Shown in pieces: positions 40,496-53,600 of a stretch of 64,000 nucleotides of DNA (position 1 is the first letter of the stretch; each line of letters opens with the position of its first letter). The notes beneath the pieces were generated by a model. The model was not told the origin of the DNA. It did no database searches and worked only from the letters and a program-made list of their open reading frames with translations. The stretch is taken from NCBI GenBank assembly GCA_944320955.1, contig CALUJL010000035.1:1-64000 (forward strand), written 5' to 3'. The position numbers and the translations under genes were made by a program. The stretch is from an uncultured Bacteroidaceae bacterium (GTDB lineage: Bacteria; Bacteroidota; Bacteroidia; Bacteroidales; Bacteroidaceae).

Positions 40496-41674
40496 ATGTA
40501 CCCCATGAACCGCATACCCCGAATATTCCCTGTTTCTCTCCCCTCCGTCCTGTCCCGTCCGCGGCTGCGGAGGGGTTTGCTTCTACTGGTGCTCCCCGTC
40601 GTGCTCGCCGCCTGCAGCGGCGACGACGAACCCGCCTTCACCCTTCCCCCGCAGGAGGACCTGCAGGAAGTGACGCTCTACCTGAGCCTCCCCGCCCTGT
40701 CCGACTCCGCCGCCAAGCGCCTCGGCGACCCCGGCACGGCGCAGGAAGAGACGGACGACTGGGACAGGCTGGTGCTGTTCGTGGCCTATGCGCAGTCCCA
40801 GGCCACGGTCGGCCCGCAGGTGCGTGCCTTTAGGTTGACAAAAGAGGAGTACCGGGATCTTCCCCTCGTCGCCGGTTCGGAGACGGTGCACCGCTATACG
40901 CTGACCGTACCGGCCGGTACGGTGCGCTTCTACGGCCTGACATTCAGCTTCGACGACCAGAGCGGGCTGGCCGACAAGCTGGGGACGGACGCAGCGATTG
41001 CCCAGAATTTCCCCAATGAGGCCGCCATACAGGCCCTGTCCATCTCCAACTATTACCCTTATGCTGCCCCTGCTTCCGGCAGTGAGGCAAGCTCAAAGAC
41101 CGGTGCCTCGAAGAAGTTCTGCAGTGTGGCTTCGGGCTATTACGATGCGGACGGGGACGGCACGCCGGACGATTTCACCGTCAACTATTCCCAAATAGAG
41201 ACCGACCCGACGAAGATTCCCACCCTCACCCTGCGCCGCTTGGCCGCGAAGATCGACGTGCAGTGGGACGCGGAGGCGGCCTACAGCGAGGGCGGATATG
41301 TCAGTGCGGCGGTCAGCGGTTTCGAATACTACGGCAGCGCCGAGGGAAGAGTGTTCCCGGAACTGAATACGGCTACATCACCCGCTGAGGGTACAACTAA
41401 ATGGACTTTTTACAACCGCACGCCCATCAGCCAGCGCAACGGGCGGCAGTATCACTATACCTTCCCCGACGGGCAGACGCAGGCGAAGGTCGTTTTCAAG
41501 GTCACGGCGCAGAAAGAAGAGAGTGAAAGCGCTACGGAGAAGACCTACACGATGACCTATGCCGCTGCCCTCCGGCGCGCCACGTGGTACAAAGTGAACG
41601 CCACGGTGAGGGGAAATGCCGGAACGGCCACCGGAGCACAAGGGGACTGGACCATCACCTCCTCCTCCAACTAA
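40496..41674 (+). CDS. Accessory/tip fimbrial lipoprotein (Mfa-like)
   Basis: A 392-residue lipoprotein (lipobox LAAC, Cys40 from the first ATG; a second ATG at 40505 is also possible). The body is beta-rich with the layout of minor Bacteroidales pilus subunits: EVTLYLSLPALSDSAAKR, VHRYTLTVPAGTVRFYGLTF, LTLRRLAAKIDVQWDAEAAY and a late ATWYKVNATVRG strand. Exact subfamily (FimC/Mfa3 type or other) not recognised. It ends only 17 nt before the giant adhesin, which suggests co-transcription. Confidence 0.72.
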   Translation: MYPMNRIPRIFPVSLPSVLSRPRLRRGLLLLVLPVVLAACSGDDEPAFTLPPQEDLQEVTLYLSLPALSDSAAKRLGDPGTAQEETDDWDRLVLFVAYAQSQATVGPQVRAFRLTKEEYRDLPLVAGSETVHRYTLTVPAGTVRFYGLTFSFDDQSGLADKLGTDAAIAQNFPNEAAIQALSISNYYPYAAPASGSEASSKTGASKKFCSVASGYYDADGDGTPDDFTVNYSQIETDPTKIPTLTLRRLAAKIDVQWDAEAAYSEGGYVSAAVSGFEYYGSAEGRVFPELNTATSPAEGTTKWTFYNRTPISQRNGRQYHYTFPDGQTQAKVVFKVTAQKEESESATEKTYTMTYAAALRRATWYKVNATVRGNAGTATGAQGDWTITSSSN

Positions 41675-41691
41675 CGAAAAAAAGACGAACC

Positions 41692-44600
41692 ATGATAAAA
41701 GAAGCTACTCACAAACTGTTTTTGCTCTGCGCCTTCCTCCTGGCCGCTGCCGCCGCCGGGGCGCAGACGGGTGCGAACCGCATCTATTATGTTTCTTGGG
41801 AAAGTGCCGGTAACGGCGACGGAAGTAGTTGGGACAATGCTGCTACGTTGGAGACTGCTTTGCAGAAAGCCACTGCCGGCACGGAGATCTGGCTGAAAGG
41901 CTCTCCCTCTCAGCCCGGGCAGGACAATCCCGTGTATGTAGTGCCGGACGAAAACGGTTTCACCGTCCCTGCCGGCGTAGCGCTCTACGGCGGTTTCTCG
42001 GGCACGGAGACATCCCCCGACGAGCGCGAAGTAGTGGACGGCGGCATTGCCTACCGCATGAAGTACCGCACCGTGCTGACGGGCGACATCCGGCGCAACG
42101 ACCGGCCGGACAACGTGGACCTCATTTTCCCGAACGGGCAGAACAACCGCTCGGACAACGCCACGCACGTCCTGACCCTCGACCTCTCCGCCGCCCGCGG
42201 GCCGCTCAACAGCGGCGCGGCCACGGTGGTCAACGGTGTGACCATCGCCCGCGGACATGCCATCGCCCGCGGACATGCCGACGACAGCGGTGAAGTCGGC
42301 GGCGGCATCTATGTGACTGCCGGTAGCGGCCAGCAAGTCGGCTACCGCATCGAGCAGTGCTTCTTTATCGGGAACTATGCCACTTGGGGCGGCGCCCTCT
42401 ACGTGGACGACGGCGTGGCGGACAACGTAAACGGCAGCTCCTGCCTCGTGGACCGCTGCGGATTCTTCAACAACGCGGCGGGCTCGCGCTCCGGCCTGGC
42501 CAACCAGGGCGGAGCCATCTACCTCGGCGGCGCAGGCTGCGTGGTGAACACCGCCGTCTTCAACAACGAAAACGGCGGCATCCTCATTGCCTCCGGCAAT
42601 ACTTCCGCCCGTGTGCTCAACTCCACCGTCACGCGCAACACGGGCTCCGGCATCGACGGCCCTGCCAGGGCCGAGGTGGTGAACACCGTCATCTGGGGCA
42701 ACGCGGCCCTCTACTCCGCCGGTACGGAGAGCCCCAATTTCCAATACTGCGCCTATCCCGAATCGGACGGCACGAGAACCAACCTTTACCTCTCCGACAA
42801 GAACAACGACACGCAGGGTCCGCTCTTCAACTCGCCCTCGATCCGCGCGGGCTTCGACCACGATTACGACGTGACGGCCACGCTTTACCCCCTCTGGACA
42901 TGGGTGCCGCAGGAAGGATCGCCCCTCATCGACAAGGGCAATTCCGGCGCTTACCCGACGACCGACTACGGCGACCTCGACCTGGCGGGCAACGCCCGCG
43001 TGGCCGGGCCGCAGGAGGATAAGGCCATCGACATCGGCGCTTTCGAATACCAGCCCGTCCTCGCCGCGCGCATCCGCTATGTCAGGACCGCGGCCACGGG
43101 CACGGGCGACGGCTCGTCGTGGGACAACGCCTCGGGCGACCTGCAGCGCATGATCGACGAGCTGGCCGACAACAATCCCAACGACCTGCCCGGCGAAGTG
43201 TGGGTGGCCGCCGGGACCTACGAGCCGCAGGCCTACCTCATCAACGGCGAGCAGTATTCCAGCTCCTTCCGCATGAGAAGCGGCATCAGCGTCTACGGCG
43301 GATTCGAGGGCACGGGGGAAACCTCCAAGGCCTCCCGCACCCGCGGCACGATGCCTTGGGACTTCGCACACCGCACGGTGCTCAAGGGGAGCTACTATCA
43401 GGACGATAACGTCAGCTACGCCAACAACCGCTGGTCCGTCACCGGCGACTCGCGCCACGTCGTCTGGTTCGCCCCCATGCCCGGCGAAGCGGACGGCGGC
43501 TTCACCCGCCCCACGTATCTCGACGGCGTCACCGTCAAGGGCGGATATGCCCAGGGCGGCACGGGGCTGGACAACTTCAAGACCGACCGCGGCGCGGGCG
43601 TCTACATGGACGGTGCCAACTGCTACCTGACGAACTCCATCGTCACGCAGAACAATGCCACGGGTCCAGGCGGTGGAGTCTACCTCCGGGACGGCCGCAT
43701 ACAGGGCTGCCTGCTCTACAACAACAATGCCGGACAGGACGGCGGGGCCGTCTATGTGGAAGGCACGGGCCTCGTACACCGCTCCATGCTGGCCAACAAC
43801 TCCGCCGCCAACGGCGCGGGCGTCTACCTCAGCCATACCGGCGGCGAGCATCCCGAATACCTCATCCTCTCCACCTGCGTCGTCTCGAACAACACCGCGC
43901 GGGAGAACGGCGCCGTCTACTGCGCCGGGGGCGGCGTGCTCCTGCAGAACACCGTGGCCAACAACTGGTGTCCCACGACCACCGACGCCACCGACCCCGA
44001 CGCCTCGCAGACCGGAGGCCTCTACATCGACGGCTACGGCCTGGTCTTCAGCACCGTACTCTGGAACAACCGCCTCGGCGGCGGCACACAGGCCACTGCG
44101 GGCACGAACATCCCCGTCTACGTGCGCAATCCCTCGGTGGAGCAGGTGCGCTTCAGCCACTGCGCCATCTCCGGCGTGAACAACGCCGTGTGGAACGACG
44201 TCCTGCAGGAGCAGATGCTCTCCCTCGTGGACGCGAATGCCGGCGCCCCGGACAACGACGGCAGCATCGGCCCGCGCTTCTCCCACGGTGCCGGGCAGAT
44301 GGCGGACGACGAGGCCCTGAACACGACGATCGGCGTGCAGGACGAGTGGACGGACGGCACGGCGAACACCGTAGGCATTTCCTACTATTGGGAGCCCGTC
44401 ACCGGCTCCAACCTCTGGGCGCGCGGCATGGAGCTGGGGCAGCTGCCCGAGGAAGTGGTGCTCGCCCCGGAGCTCGACCTCGAGGGCACGCTCTTCAACC
44501 AGCGCCCCGCCATCGGCGCGCACCACGTGGACGGCACGCCCGTCGTGCCCGAGCTCGCCGGCGATACCCTGCGCCTCTACGTGGACGCGGCTTCCACCCT

Positions 44601-47600
44601 GCCGGAAAACGACGGCCGCTCCTGGGCACAGCCCTACCGCTCGCTCAACGACGCCATACGCTTCTTTGCCGAGCTGACGGAGAATGAGGAGATAACGGTG
44701 TGGAATGGAACGGGAACTGAAACCTTTACTTATAGAAATAGAGACGTTACGGACTTCGAAATCCTCGTCCTCGAGGGCAACCTCTGGCCGCGTTATGCCT
44801 ACGTGAACGACGATCCGAAGACGGCCACGCTCGACATACTGCCCATGCCCGGCGAGCAGACGCTGCGCATAGCGGGCGGATACGCCTACCGCAACACACA
44901 GCTGCAGGATGCCTACCGCGACCCGCTCGGCCACCGCTCGCAGCTCAACGGCAACAACAGCGGGCAGACGCTGGCCGACGGCATCTACCACGTAGTCACC
45001 GTGGAGTCCGGCGCAAAGGTGACGCTCGACGGATTCCACATCATCAACGGTTATGCCGCAGGGTCGGCCACCCTGCAGTACGGAGCCGGCATGCTGGTGC
45101 ACAACGGGGCGACGGTCACCGTGGAGAACTGTATCTTCGAGAACAACACGGCTGCCAACGGTGCCGCCATCTACGCGCGGGAGGCCGCAAGCCTCACCCT
45201 CAACAACTGCGTGGTGAACAACAACACGAATACCACGCCCTCCAATCCGGTAATCTCCGCTACAAATCCGACTTTGCACCATGTGACGGTGGTCAACAAC
45301 ATAGGGGCGGCTCCGGCAGCGATGGGCAACAGTTCGTTTGCCGCCGGTAACAAGACTTCGAATGACGCTACTGGCACTACCAGCGGTATGAACAACACGC
45401 AGCAGCTGGCTACCACCGGTGCCGACGGTGCCGCCCATTTCGCCAACCCCACCAACGGCGTAGGCGCGACCCTCGGCTTCGACACCTACCTCGGCGGCTA
45501 CTCCGAATTCCGCCCCCTGACCTCCTCGGCAGAAGCGGCAGCCTTGATAAACAAGGCCACCGGCACTTCCTCCGGTTTGACGCAGGACATTACCGCAGTC
45601 AACGACCGCGACCTCGGCGGTGTGCCCGACCTCGGCGCATACGAGGCAGACTTGCCGAAGGCGGGGAAGGTGATTTATGTACGGTCGTATAATACCGTGT
45701 GGGAGACTGGAGAAGAAATGGATGGAGTTCCAAGTTTATTTGAAGGAGGTGATGGAACCTCATGGGGTACAGCTATAAATGGTAATGTTATATGTAATGT
45801 GGAAGCAGAAAGGAATAGTGACCTGCGCTTTTATGAAAGGGATAACGATTCTTTCATCTTAGCTACGAATGAGAATTATGTAGATCGCTATGGCTTTAAG
45901 ACGGATTTCTATGCCGATTTTTGGGAAAGTGATGGCAATTCTTATAAAAGTAATGGACGCAATACCATAACAAATAATCGTGATGAGTCCTATATTAGCG
46001 GGTTGCAATATGCTGTAGAGAAAGCGGCAGAAATGAATAAGAATTTGTCACCAGGCGAAGACTCTGTAGAGGTATGGGTCGGTGCAGGGATTTATACAGA
46101 TTATAAAGGTTTCGTTATACGTGATAGGGTAACAGTATTGGGGGGATTTCCTACTAATAATGGTAGAGTACCGGGGGCAACAGATCGACATCCTTTAATT
46201 TCCCAATACATATCGGAGAGTACGGTTGATCAAGATTTGGAAAAGACGGATTATGAAACTATATTACAGATACGGAAAGAAACACCTATAAAGTGGGAAT
46301 TAAAGGATGGGTATTATAGAGGGACACCTACAAGAATAGTTACAGATTTAGGAAGTACAGTGCGTCGCCGTTATGTATTGTTTCAACCGGACGTTTGTCT
46401 TCCTACATGGGCACCATCCCAATATGATGGAGGTAGCAATGGACGAGATAACAAATATCGTTATCCCGGCTCCAAATCGGATATGATTGATGAAACTCAT
46501 TATAAAAAGTATATAGGAGCCATGTGGGATGGTTTTACTATACGGCATGGTTATATCAATAATTACTATTCAAACCGAGACGGAGGAGCCGGAGTACGTA
46601 TATTCCGTGGCGTAACTTTGCAGAATATGGTAATTACGAATAATTGTAATTATATAAAAAGACAAACGGGGGGAAACTATAATGCGGAAGCGAATCGTAA
46701 TCGTGGTGGGGGATTGTATATGGATGGCTTGAACAGTCGTATAAATAACAGTTTTGTCTTGAATAATTATCTTGGTGCTGTAGGAGGCAGTATGGGAGGT
46801 GGTATTTATATGATTGTAGGTACTGGATATAATTTGGTGGTCGCCAATAATGAAACGACCAACCGTGGTGGGGGAATATTTATGGAAAGTGCGACATTCT
46901 TTAATAATACAATTGCTTATAACTACGCTCCAGGAAACAATGAATATTCCAATGGTGAAGGCGGTAGCGGACTATATCAATATGCAGACGGTAGTAACCG
47001 GCTTTCAAATCTGGAGCTTTATAATTGCCTTTTTTATGGAAATTCTGGAGTCTCGATATCATCTAATACGCCTGGGACTTTTAACACCGCTTATAATTGC
47101 TATATAGGAGGAAAGCTATATGATGAATTGAATAATAAATTTCCAACGGGCGAACAATATAATAATCAGTTAGGGGTAAATTTGGAAGACCCTTTTAGCA
47201 GTGGAAATGCTCAGGTATATAATAATTATCGCCTTGATCCAAATTCGACTTGTGTAAATAAAGGAACAGAAGAAACTATGGATGATGGTACTGTTGTTCC
47301 TATAGATTTGCCGGAGACTGATATGGATTATACCGACCGCATTAAGGACTGTACGGTAGATATAGGTGCATACGAACTGGATAATACGGCGAATACGAAG
47401 CCAGATATAGAAAACAATACCGCTACTTATTATGTAACCTATAACGGCCGGGGCAATGCCAGTGCCGATTCTCCGGAAAACGCTGCCTGCTGGGAGAAGC
47501 TGCAGACGGTGCTTGATGTCGCCGGGCAGTATGCTTTAGCCAATCATGATATGGAAGTTCGGGTGAAGATAGCCGGATATGAAGAGGCGGAGGACTTTCC

Positions 47601-50600
47601 CTACCATGTGACGGCTTTGGCCGAGAAGAATGATCCGCAGAGCTACAGTTTCGTGATTCCTTATGGAGTGACGGTATTGGGCGGATACAACGAAGGGGAT
47701 AGCAACGGACGGGATGCCGACTGGAGCAAGCAGGACGCAACGACCTACAAGACGATCCTTAGCGCCGTGAAACTCGCCACGTCTACGACCCAAGCCATCA
47801 ACGGCTACCACACCGTGACGTTCGGCGGGAAGCCGGACGGTTGGACGGTTGCTGACAAGCCTACCATCCTCGACGGCGTATGGCTGCAGGACGGTGCGGC
47901 TACGTCGATGGCCGGGGCGGGCAACCCGGCGACGCGCGGCGGAGGGGCCATCGTGCCCTGGGGGGCACACGTGCGGAACTGCGTGGTGACGGGCAATTCG
48001 GCCATCCAGGGCGGCGGCCTCTACGTATTGCCCGGCGGACGCGTGAGCGGCACGCTGGTCACGGGCAACTCGGCCACTACGGGCGGCGGCATCTATGTGG
48101 ACAACGGCGGGACGGAGAAAGGCGATGCCGACAACCGCGCCCACCTCTTCTCCAACACGATAGCCGAAAACTCGGCCACCACGGGCGGCGGGCTCTATCT
48201 GGAGGACGGCGCGGCCATGACGGTGAACTCCGTGATCTGGGGCAACCTGGGCGACGACGGGAAGAACGTGAGCGGCGTGGTCAACGAGCTCTTCGAGGAT
48301 ACGTTGCTTGGCAGCCTCTCGTCGAGCATCCGGGAGTGGTATCCCTTCAACAACTGCTTCGTGGAGACACGCGAGCTGCCGGGCAACTTCGAGAACTCGG
48401 AGATGACGGGCGAGCGCGACGTGTATTTTGCCGACCTCTATATGCTGAAGCCCTACTCCCCGCTGGTCAACCACGGCATGGTGGAGTCGGTGCAGGAGGC
48501 TCTGGAAGCGGCCGACAAGTTCGGCCTGGCCGCATACGACATGGCCGGGACGCAGCGCAAGGAAGACAACTTCAAGATGGATGCCGGCGCATTCGCCCGC
48601 GACGGGGCGATGCCGACGGACCTGGTGACGCGCCTCTTCGTATCGCAGGGCAGCAACGTCGTGCTGGCGGACGGGGAGAATGAGAACAAGTACATAGGCC
48701 GCTCGTTCTACACCTCGTTCACCTGGCTCGAAGATGCGCTGGACTACATCGGGGCGATGCGGTCGGATGAGAATCTGGGTTCGCAGGCCCGCGCCGCAGA
48801 GTTCGAAATCCTGGTGGCGGGCGGCACATACAAGCCGAGGTACCGCCGCGGGAATACCGGGGGGCAGGAGAAGAATTCGTTTGTCATCCCCTACGGCGTG
48901 CGCATCTATGGCGGATTCACGGGGAAGGAGATGATTTCTTCGGGTAAGGTTACGAACATTCCTTTAAGCGACGGTACGTCCATATCGGTTACAAATACCG
49001 AGGATGCCTTTGCCGATACATTGAATGCCCGTGCCTACTCCGACTTCAACCAGAACGGGATAGAGGAAGCCTGGGAGCTGGCCGAGCAGACCATCTTCTC
49101 CGGCGTGCTCAACGGCACGACCGCGGACGGCAAGAATGCAAACCATGTGCTCTATTCCGTGGCAGACGGCGCTTCAACAGACGATGCGGCAAAAAAGGGC
49201 GTGGTCTTGGACGGTGTGACGGTGATGGGCGGCGCGACGGAGACTTCGCTGTCGGCCGTTACGGACGATGCGGCCGACCTGGCTGAAGGCCGCGGCGGGG
49301 GCATCTACAGCAACGGCGTGCCCTATACCATCGTGCGGAGCCGCCTGCTCGACAACCAGGCCGTGCGCGGCGGAGGCATCTTCGTGAAAGACGCGGACCT
49401 GACCATCGTCAACTCCATACTGGCCGGAAACCGGACGGTGGCGAATACGAGCGATGAAACGAAGAGAACGCTGACGAGCCGCGGCGGCGCAGCCTATGTG
49501 GCCGGCAATACAAAGGCTACGACCCTCTACGCGGTGAATACCCTCTGGGCCAACAACGAATCGGCCGGAGAGGGCGGCGCCATCGGCACGAACTACAATA
49601 CGGGTACCGCCGGGATCAGTGCGGCCGACCCGCTCATCGACCTGATGAACTGTACCTTTGTGCGCAACGCGGCGGTGACGAATCCCGTCATCTTCTCGAA
49701 TAACGCCAAGAGCCGGGTGGTGAACACGCTGATATGGGGAAATGAAGGAAAGAGCTATGATGACGAAACAAGCATCGCGGATATGTTCGAGGTCTCCCAC
49801 TCGGCCAGCGATGAGGACTACGACGGCAAGTTTGCCGAGGGCAATACGGACAACAATATCCTCCTGAGCGAGGTCAACATGGCCGTCGACGGCCCGCGCT
49901 TTACCCGTCCGGCCACCGTGGCCGGGGCAGCCGGGAACAGTGCCGACAACTTGTGGAATCCGGCTTCCACCTCGCTGGTGACGGATGCGGGAGATGGAAA
50001 GATTCCGTATGAGAATGTACAGAATCCGCCGGACCCGGAGGAAGGTGCGCATATAGACTGGAAACGGGATTATGCTTCGGACTATGTTTCGGACTATATG
50101 GGCAGTGCTGACTATGCCCGCTATTCCGGCCCGCGCGGGGAAAACAATGAGGAGTTGGACAAGAAGATAGACATAGGCGTGTATGAATACCAATATTCTT
50201 TGGCCTTCTCGAAGATGCCGGCCATTTATGTGGCCACGGTGCGCGCCGGGGATGGCAGCGGACTCAACTGGGACAATGCGACCGACGACCTGCGCGGCGC
50301 GATTATCGGCGCGGCCAATCCGGAAAGTTCGGAGACTACTGGAGAGGAAAGACATAGGACGGTCTATGTGCGCGACGGGGAATATATGTGGCCGCAGCTT
50401 TCCACGGGTACGGCTTATCCGCTGAATACAAGTGAAACGAATAACTTTGAATGGGAAAGCGTAACGATCAAGGGCTCGTGCAACGGCGTCGGCCTGGGCG
50501 ATGCTGCCCAGCAGGACTTCAGCAAGCCGAGCGTGATACGGAACCATCCGGATGCAAACGGGAGAACGCAGCTGCTGATGAACATCTCGGCCAACGACAA

Positions 50601-53600
50601 GCAGGTGACGGTGGAAGGCTTTGCTTTCATCAACGAGGCGGGCAGCGGCATCAATGCCTCTACGGGCACCGACGGCAGCCTGACGCTGAAGAACACGGCG
50701 TTCCGCATGAATAAGGAGAAGGGCGTGAATATCTCTGCCAACTCCGGCTCTGTCCTCATCGTGAATACGCTGTTTGCGGACAACGAGGGCACGGGATTTA
50801 CGAATGACGGCAGTTCGGGTACCGCTACGCTGGTGAACACGACGTTTGCGAACAACGGGGCGGACATGGCCATCAGCGGAGACAATACTTTGGTCTACAA
50901 CTCGGTGTCGTGGAATAACGGGACGCAGAATATGCCGGAAGGCAATAATAATGCAATTATTGCCGATGATATAGAAAACCGGGATTTGCATAAAGGGCCG
51001 AACTTCGTAGACCCGGAGAATACGGACGTGGCTTCCCGCGACTACCGCATCCGCCCGAGCCTGACGTTGCTGAACAAGGGTAGCAATGTGAGCTATCTGC
51101 TGCAGGCTTTGGACTATGCGGCTGCAGGCGAGGACACTCCTTTCCCCGAGGCGGAGCGCGACTTGCACAACGTTCCCCGCGTGGTGGACGGGACGATCGA
51201 CATAGGCGCTTACGAGTATGAGGCTCCGCTGCAGCCGATAGTCTATGTGAAGTCGGGGCTGACGCTGCCGGTGGAGAATCGCGACGGTCGGAGCTGGCAG
51301 ACGGCGCTCGACGACCTGCAGGGTGCAGTGGACCTGGCCGGGATTTATGCCAGTGACGAGCAGCATAAGAACGTGGGTGGCTATGTGTTTGTCCACAGCA
51401 ATGTGTCGACGGACGACTTGCGCGTGACGCTGGACAGTACCCGGGTGTACGGCGGCATGAACGACGAGACTTCGAGCCATGTGGTATATGATGCAGAGAC
51501 CGACCTTATAAACGAAGATAACGTGAAGCCGGCAGTCGAGGAACTGCTGGCGAAGCGCATGGGCCTGCTGGAGGGGACGACGCGTTCGGCTCTTTCCGGT
51601 GTGGCGGTGTCTGCCGCTTCGGTGGTGGACGGCTTCGAGGTCGGCGGCGGGGCAACGCTCTCCGGCGGAGGGTATCTCTCGACGTCGGTAGTCAAAGGGG
51701 ATGTTTCCGCCCCGACAGACGGGCAGGCATCTGCCGGCATCCTCTACAATACCCTGGTGTACGGCTCGGTGAGCGGCGTGCAAGCCGTGAACGTGACGGC
51801 CACGGAAGCGATTTCCGATGCATCGGGCTCGGCGAACAACCGGGCTTCGGTGCCGGGTGACAGCTTGAACCGCTATGTGAAGGCAGATCACTGGAAGTAT
51901 CAGCTGAATGAGGATGATGAGGCGAATATCGACAAAGGCACGCAGCTGGATTTGAGAACTTATATTGCCATGGTCGGCCACAGCCGCGACATTGCGGGCA
52001 ACCTGCGTATCCGCAACAAGGTGGACAACGGTTGCTTCGAGACGTGGAACGTGGCGGAGGACATGACGGCCACGGCGGAGGACTATCCGCACGGGAAGTC
52101 GGTGGTCTACGTGCGTGCCGGGAAGGAGTTGCTGCTCGATAACGACAAAACGGCCGGTGCTCTTTATAAGGCGGACCAGGCTTTCAATCCGGGCTTCCTG
52201 CTCCTGGAGCATCAGGCAGGCCTGCGCGGAAACGGCAACTATGTCGGCCTGACACACTTCGCCGTGGAGCGCGACTTGGGCGGGGATGGCACGGATCTTG
52301 CTGCCATGCCGTTTGAGACGGTGGACAATGACATGTTGTACAATATAGTGGATGCCGCGGATGTCACGGTGAAGACGTACAACGGACGGACGCGCTCGGC
52401 TTACGCTTACCAGTTCGATTCTGCGGATAGCAAGGCATGGGACAGCGTGGCAGTTGCTGACATTCCGTACAAGGATGCCTATACCGGCTTTGCCTTGGAG
52501 GGCGCTGCGAATATGAAGGTGCGCTTCTACGGAGAGTCTTATACGGAGAGTCCTGAGGATAAGCTGGTGACGCTGAAGCAGTGGAACTACCGGGATCCGT
52601 GGAGCTCGCCGGATGACGGCGGCAACCGCTTCACGCATAAGGAAAACATGGGCTGGAATCTCTTCGGCTCGCCCTACCTCTGCGCCATGAACTATACGGA
52701 CATGGAGTACGGGCGGGTGCTGTATGGACTCGTTCCCGATACCGAGAAGGGCGATCTTACTCCCGGTGGATATCTCCCGGTGCTGACGTATCAAGAAAGT
52801 GATGGCGCTTCTGTCGCAGGCCATATCCCTGCCGGCGATGCGGTCTTCACGCAGACGGCCACGCTGCAAGATAAGGAGACGTTTGCGGTAGAACAACCTG
52901 CAAAGGCTGCCGAAGGAGCTGAAAATAAGAGTGGCGATGCGTACGGAAATCCGCAGACGCTGTCGCTCTATCTGGCTTCGGCTTCGACCGGGGCGGTGAA
53001 GCGTTCTGCTGCGGCTGAGGCCGGAGACGACCGCCTGCTGCTGAATGCGGTGCCCACGGAGCGGGCCTTGCCGGACTTCGACCTAGGCATCGACGGCGTG
53101 AAGTGGATGGCGGCCGACGGGAAGCCGCAGATCTTCGCCGTGCGGGGCGCAGGGCGCTATTCGCTGCTCGGCGCGCTGGACGTGGAGAGTGCGACGACGG
53201 TGGGCGTGACGACGGCAGGAGCGGGATTCTACGAGATAGGCATCCCGGACGACTGCCCGGCGGAGGGCTACGAGACGGTGCGGTTGCGCGACCGGAAGAC
53301 GGGCGCGGAGGCCGACTTGCTGCAGGAGCCGTATGTGTTCTCGGCCGTAGCCGGGGAGGACTGCACGGAGCGTTTCGAGGTGAGCTTCCGCGCGGCGGCG
53401 GACGAGTTGCTGCCGGGTGCGGGGATGAGGGCCTCGGTGGACGAGACGGGCCTGCTCCGCGTGAGCCGTTTGCCGGAGGGCACGACGCGGGTGACGCTCT
53501 ACGATGCGGAAGGCCGCGCAGTGGCGGCTGCCGGCTGCGCAGGACGCACGGAGGCTGACTTCCGCCTGACGGCGCACGGAGTATATGTGGTGCAGGCGGA

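Noticed and set aside
41671-45438. Antisense open frame of 1255 codons opposite the giant adhesin
   Set aside because: GC-rich DNA with biased third positions gives long open shadow frames. The product has no signal peptide or known motif and no promoter, while the + strand frame has clear modules.
49174-52896. Antisense open frame of 1240 codons opposite the adhesin
   Set aside because: Same reason: composition-driven shadow of repeated modules, with low-complexity His/Arg/Val-rich product.
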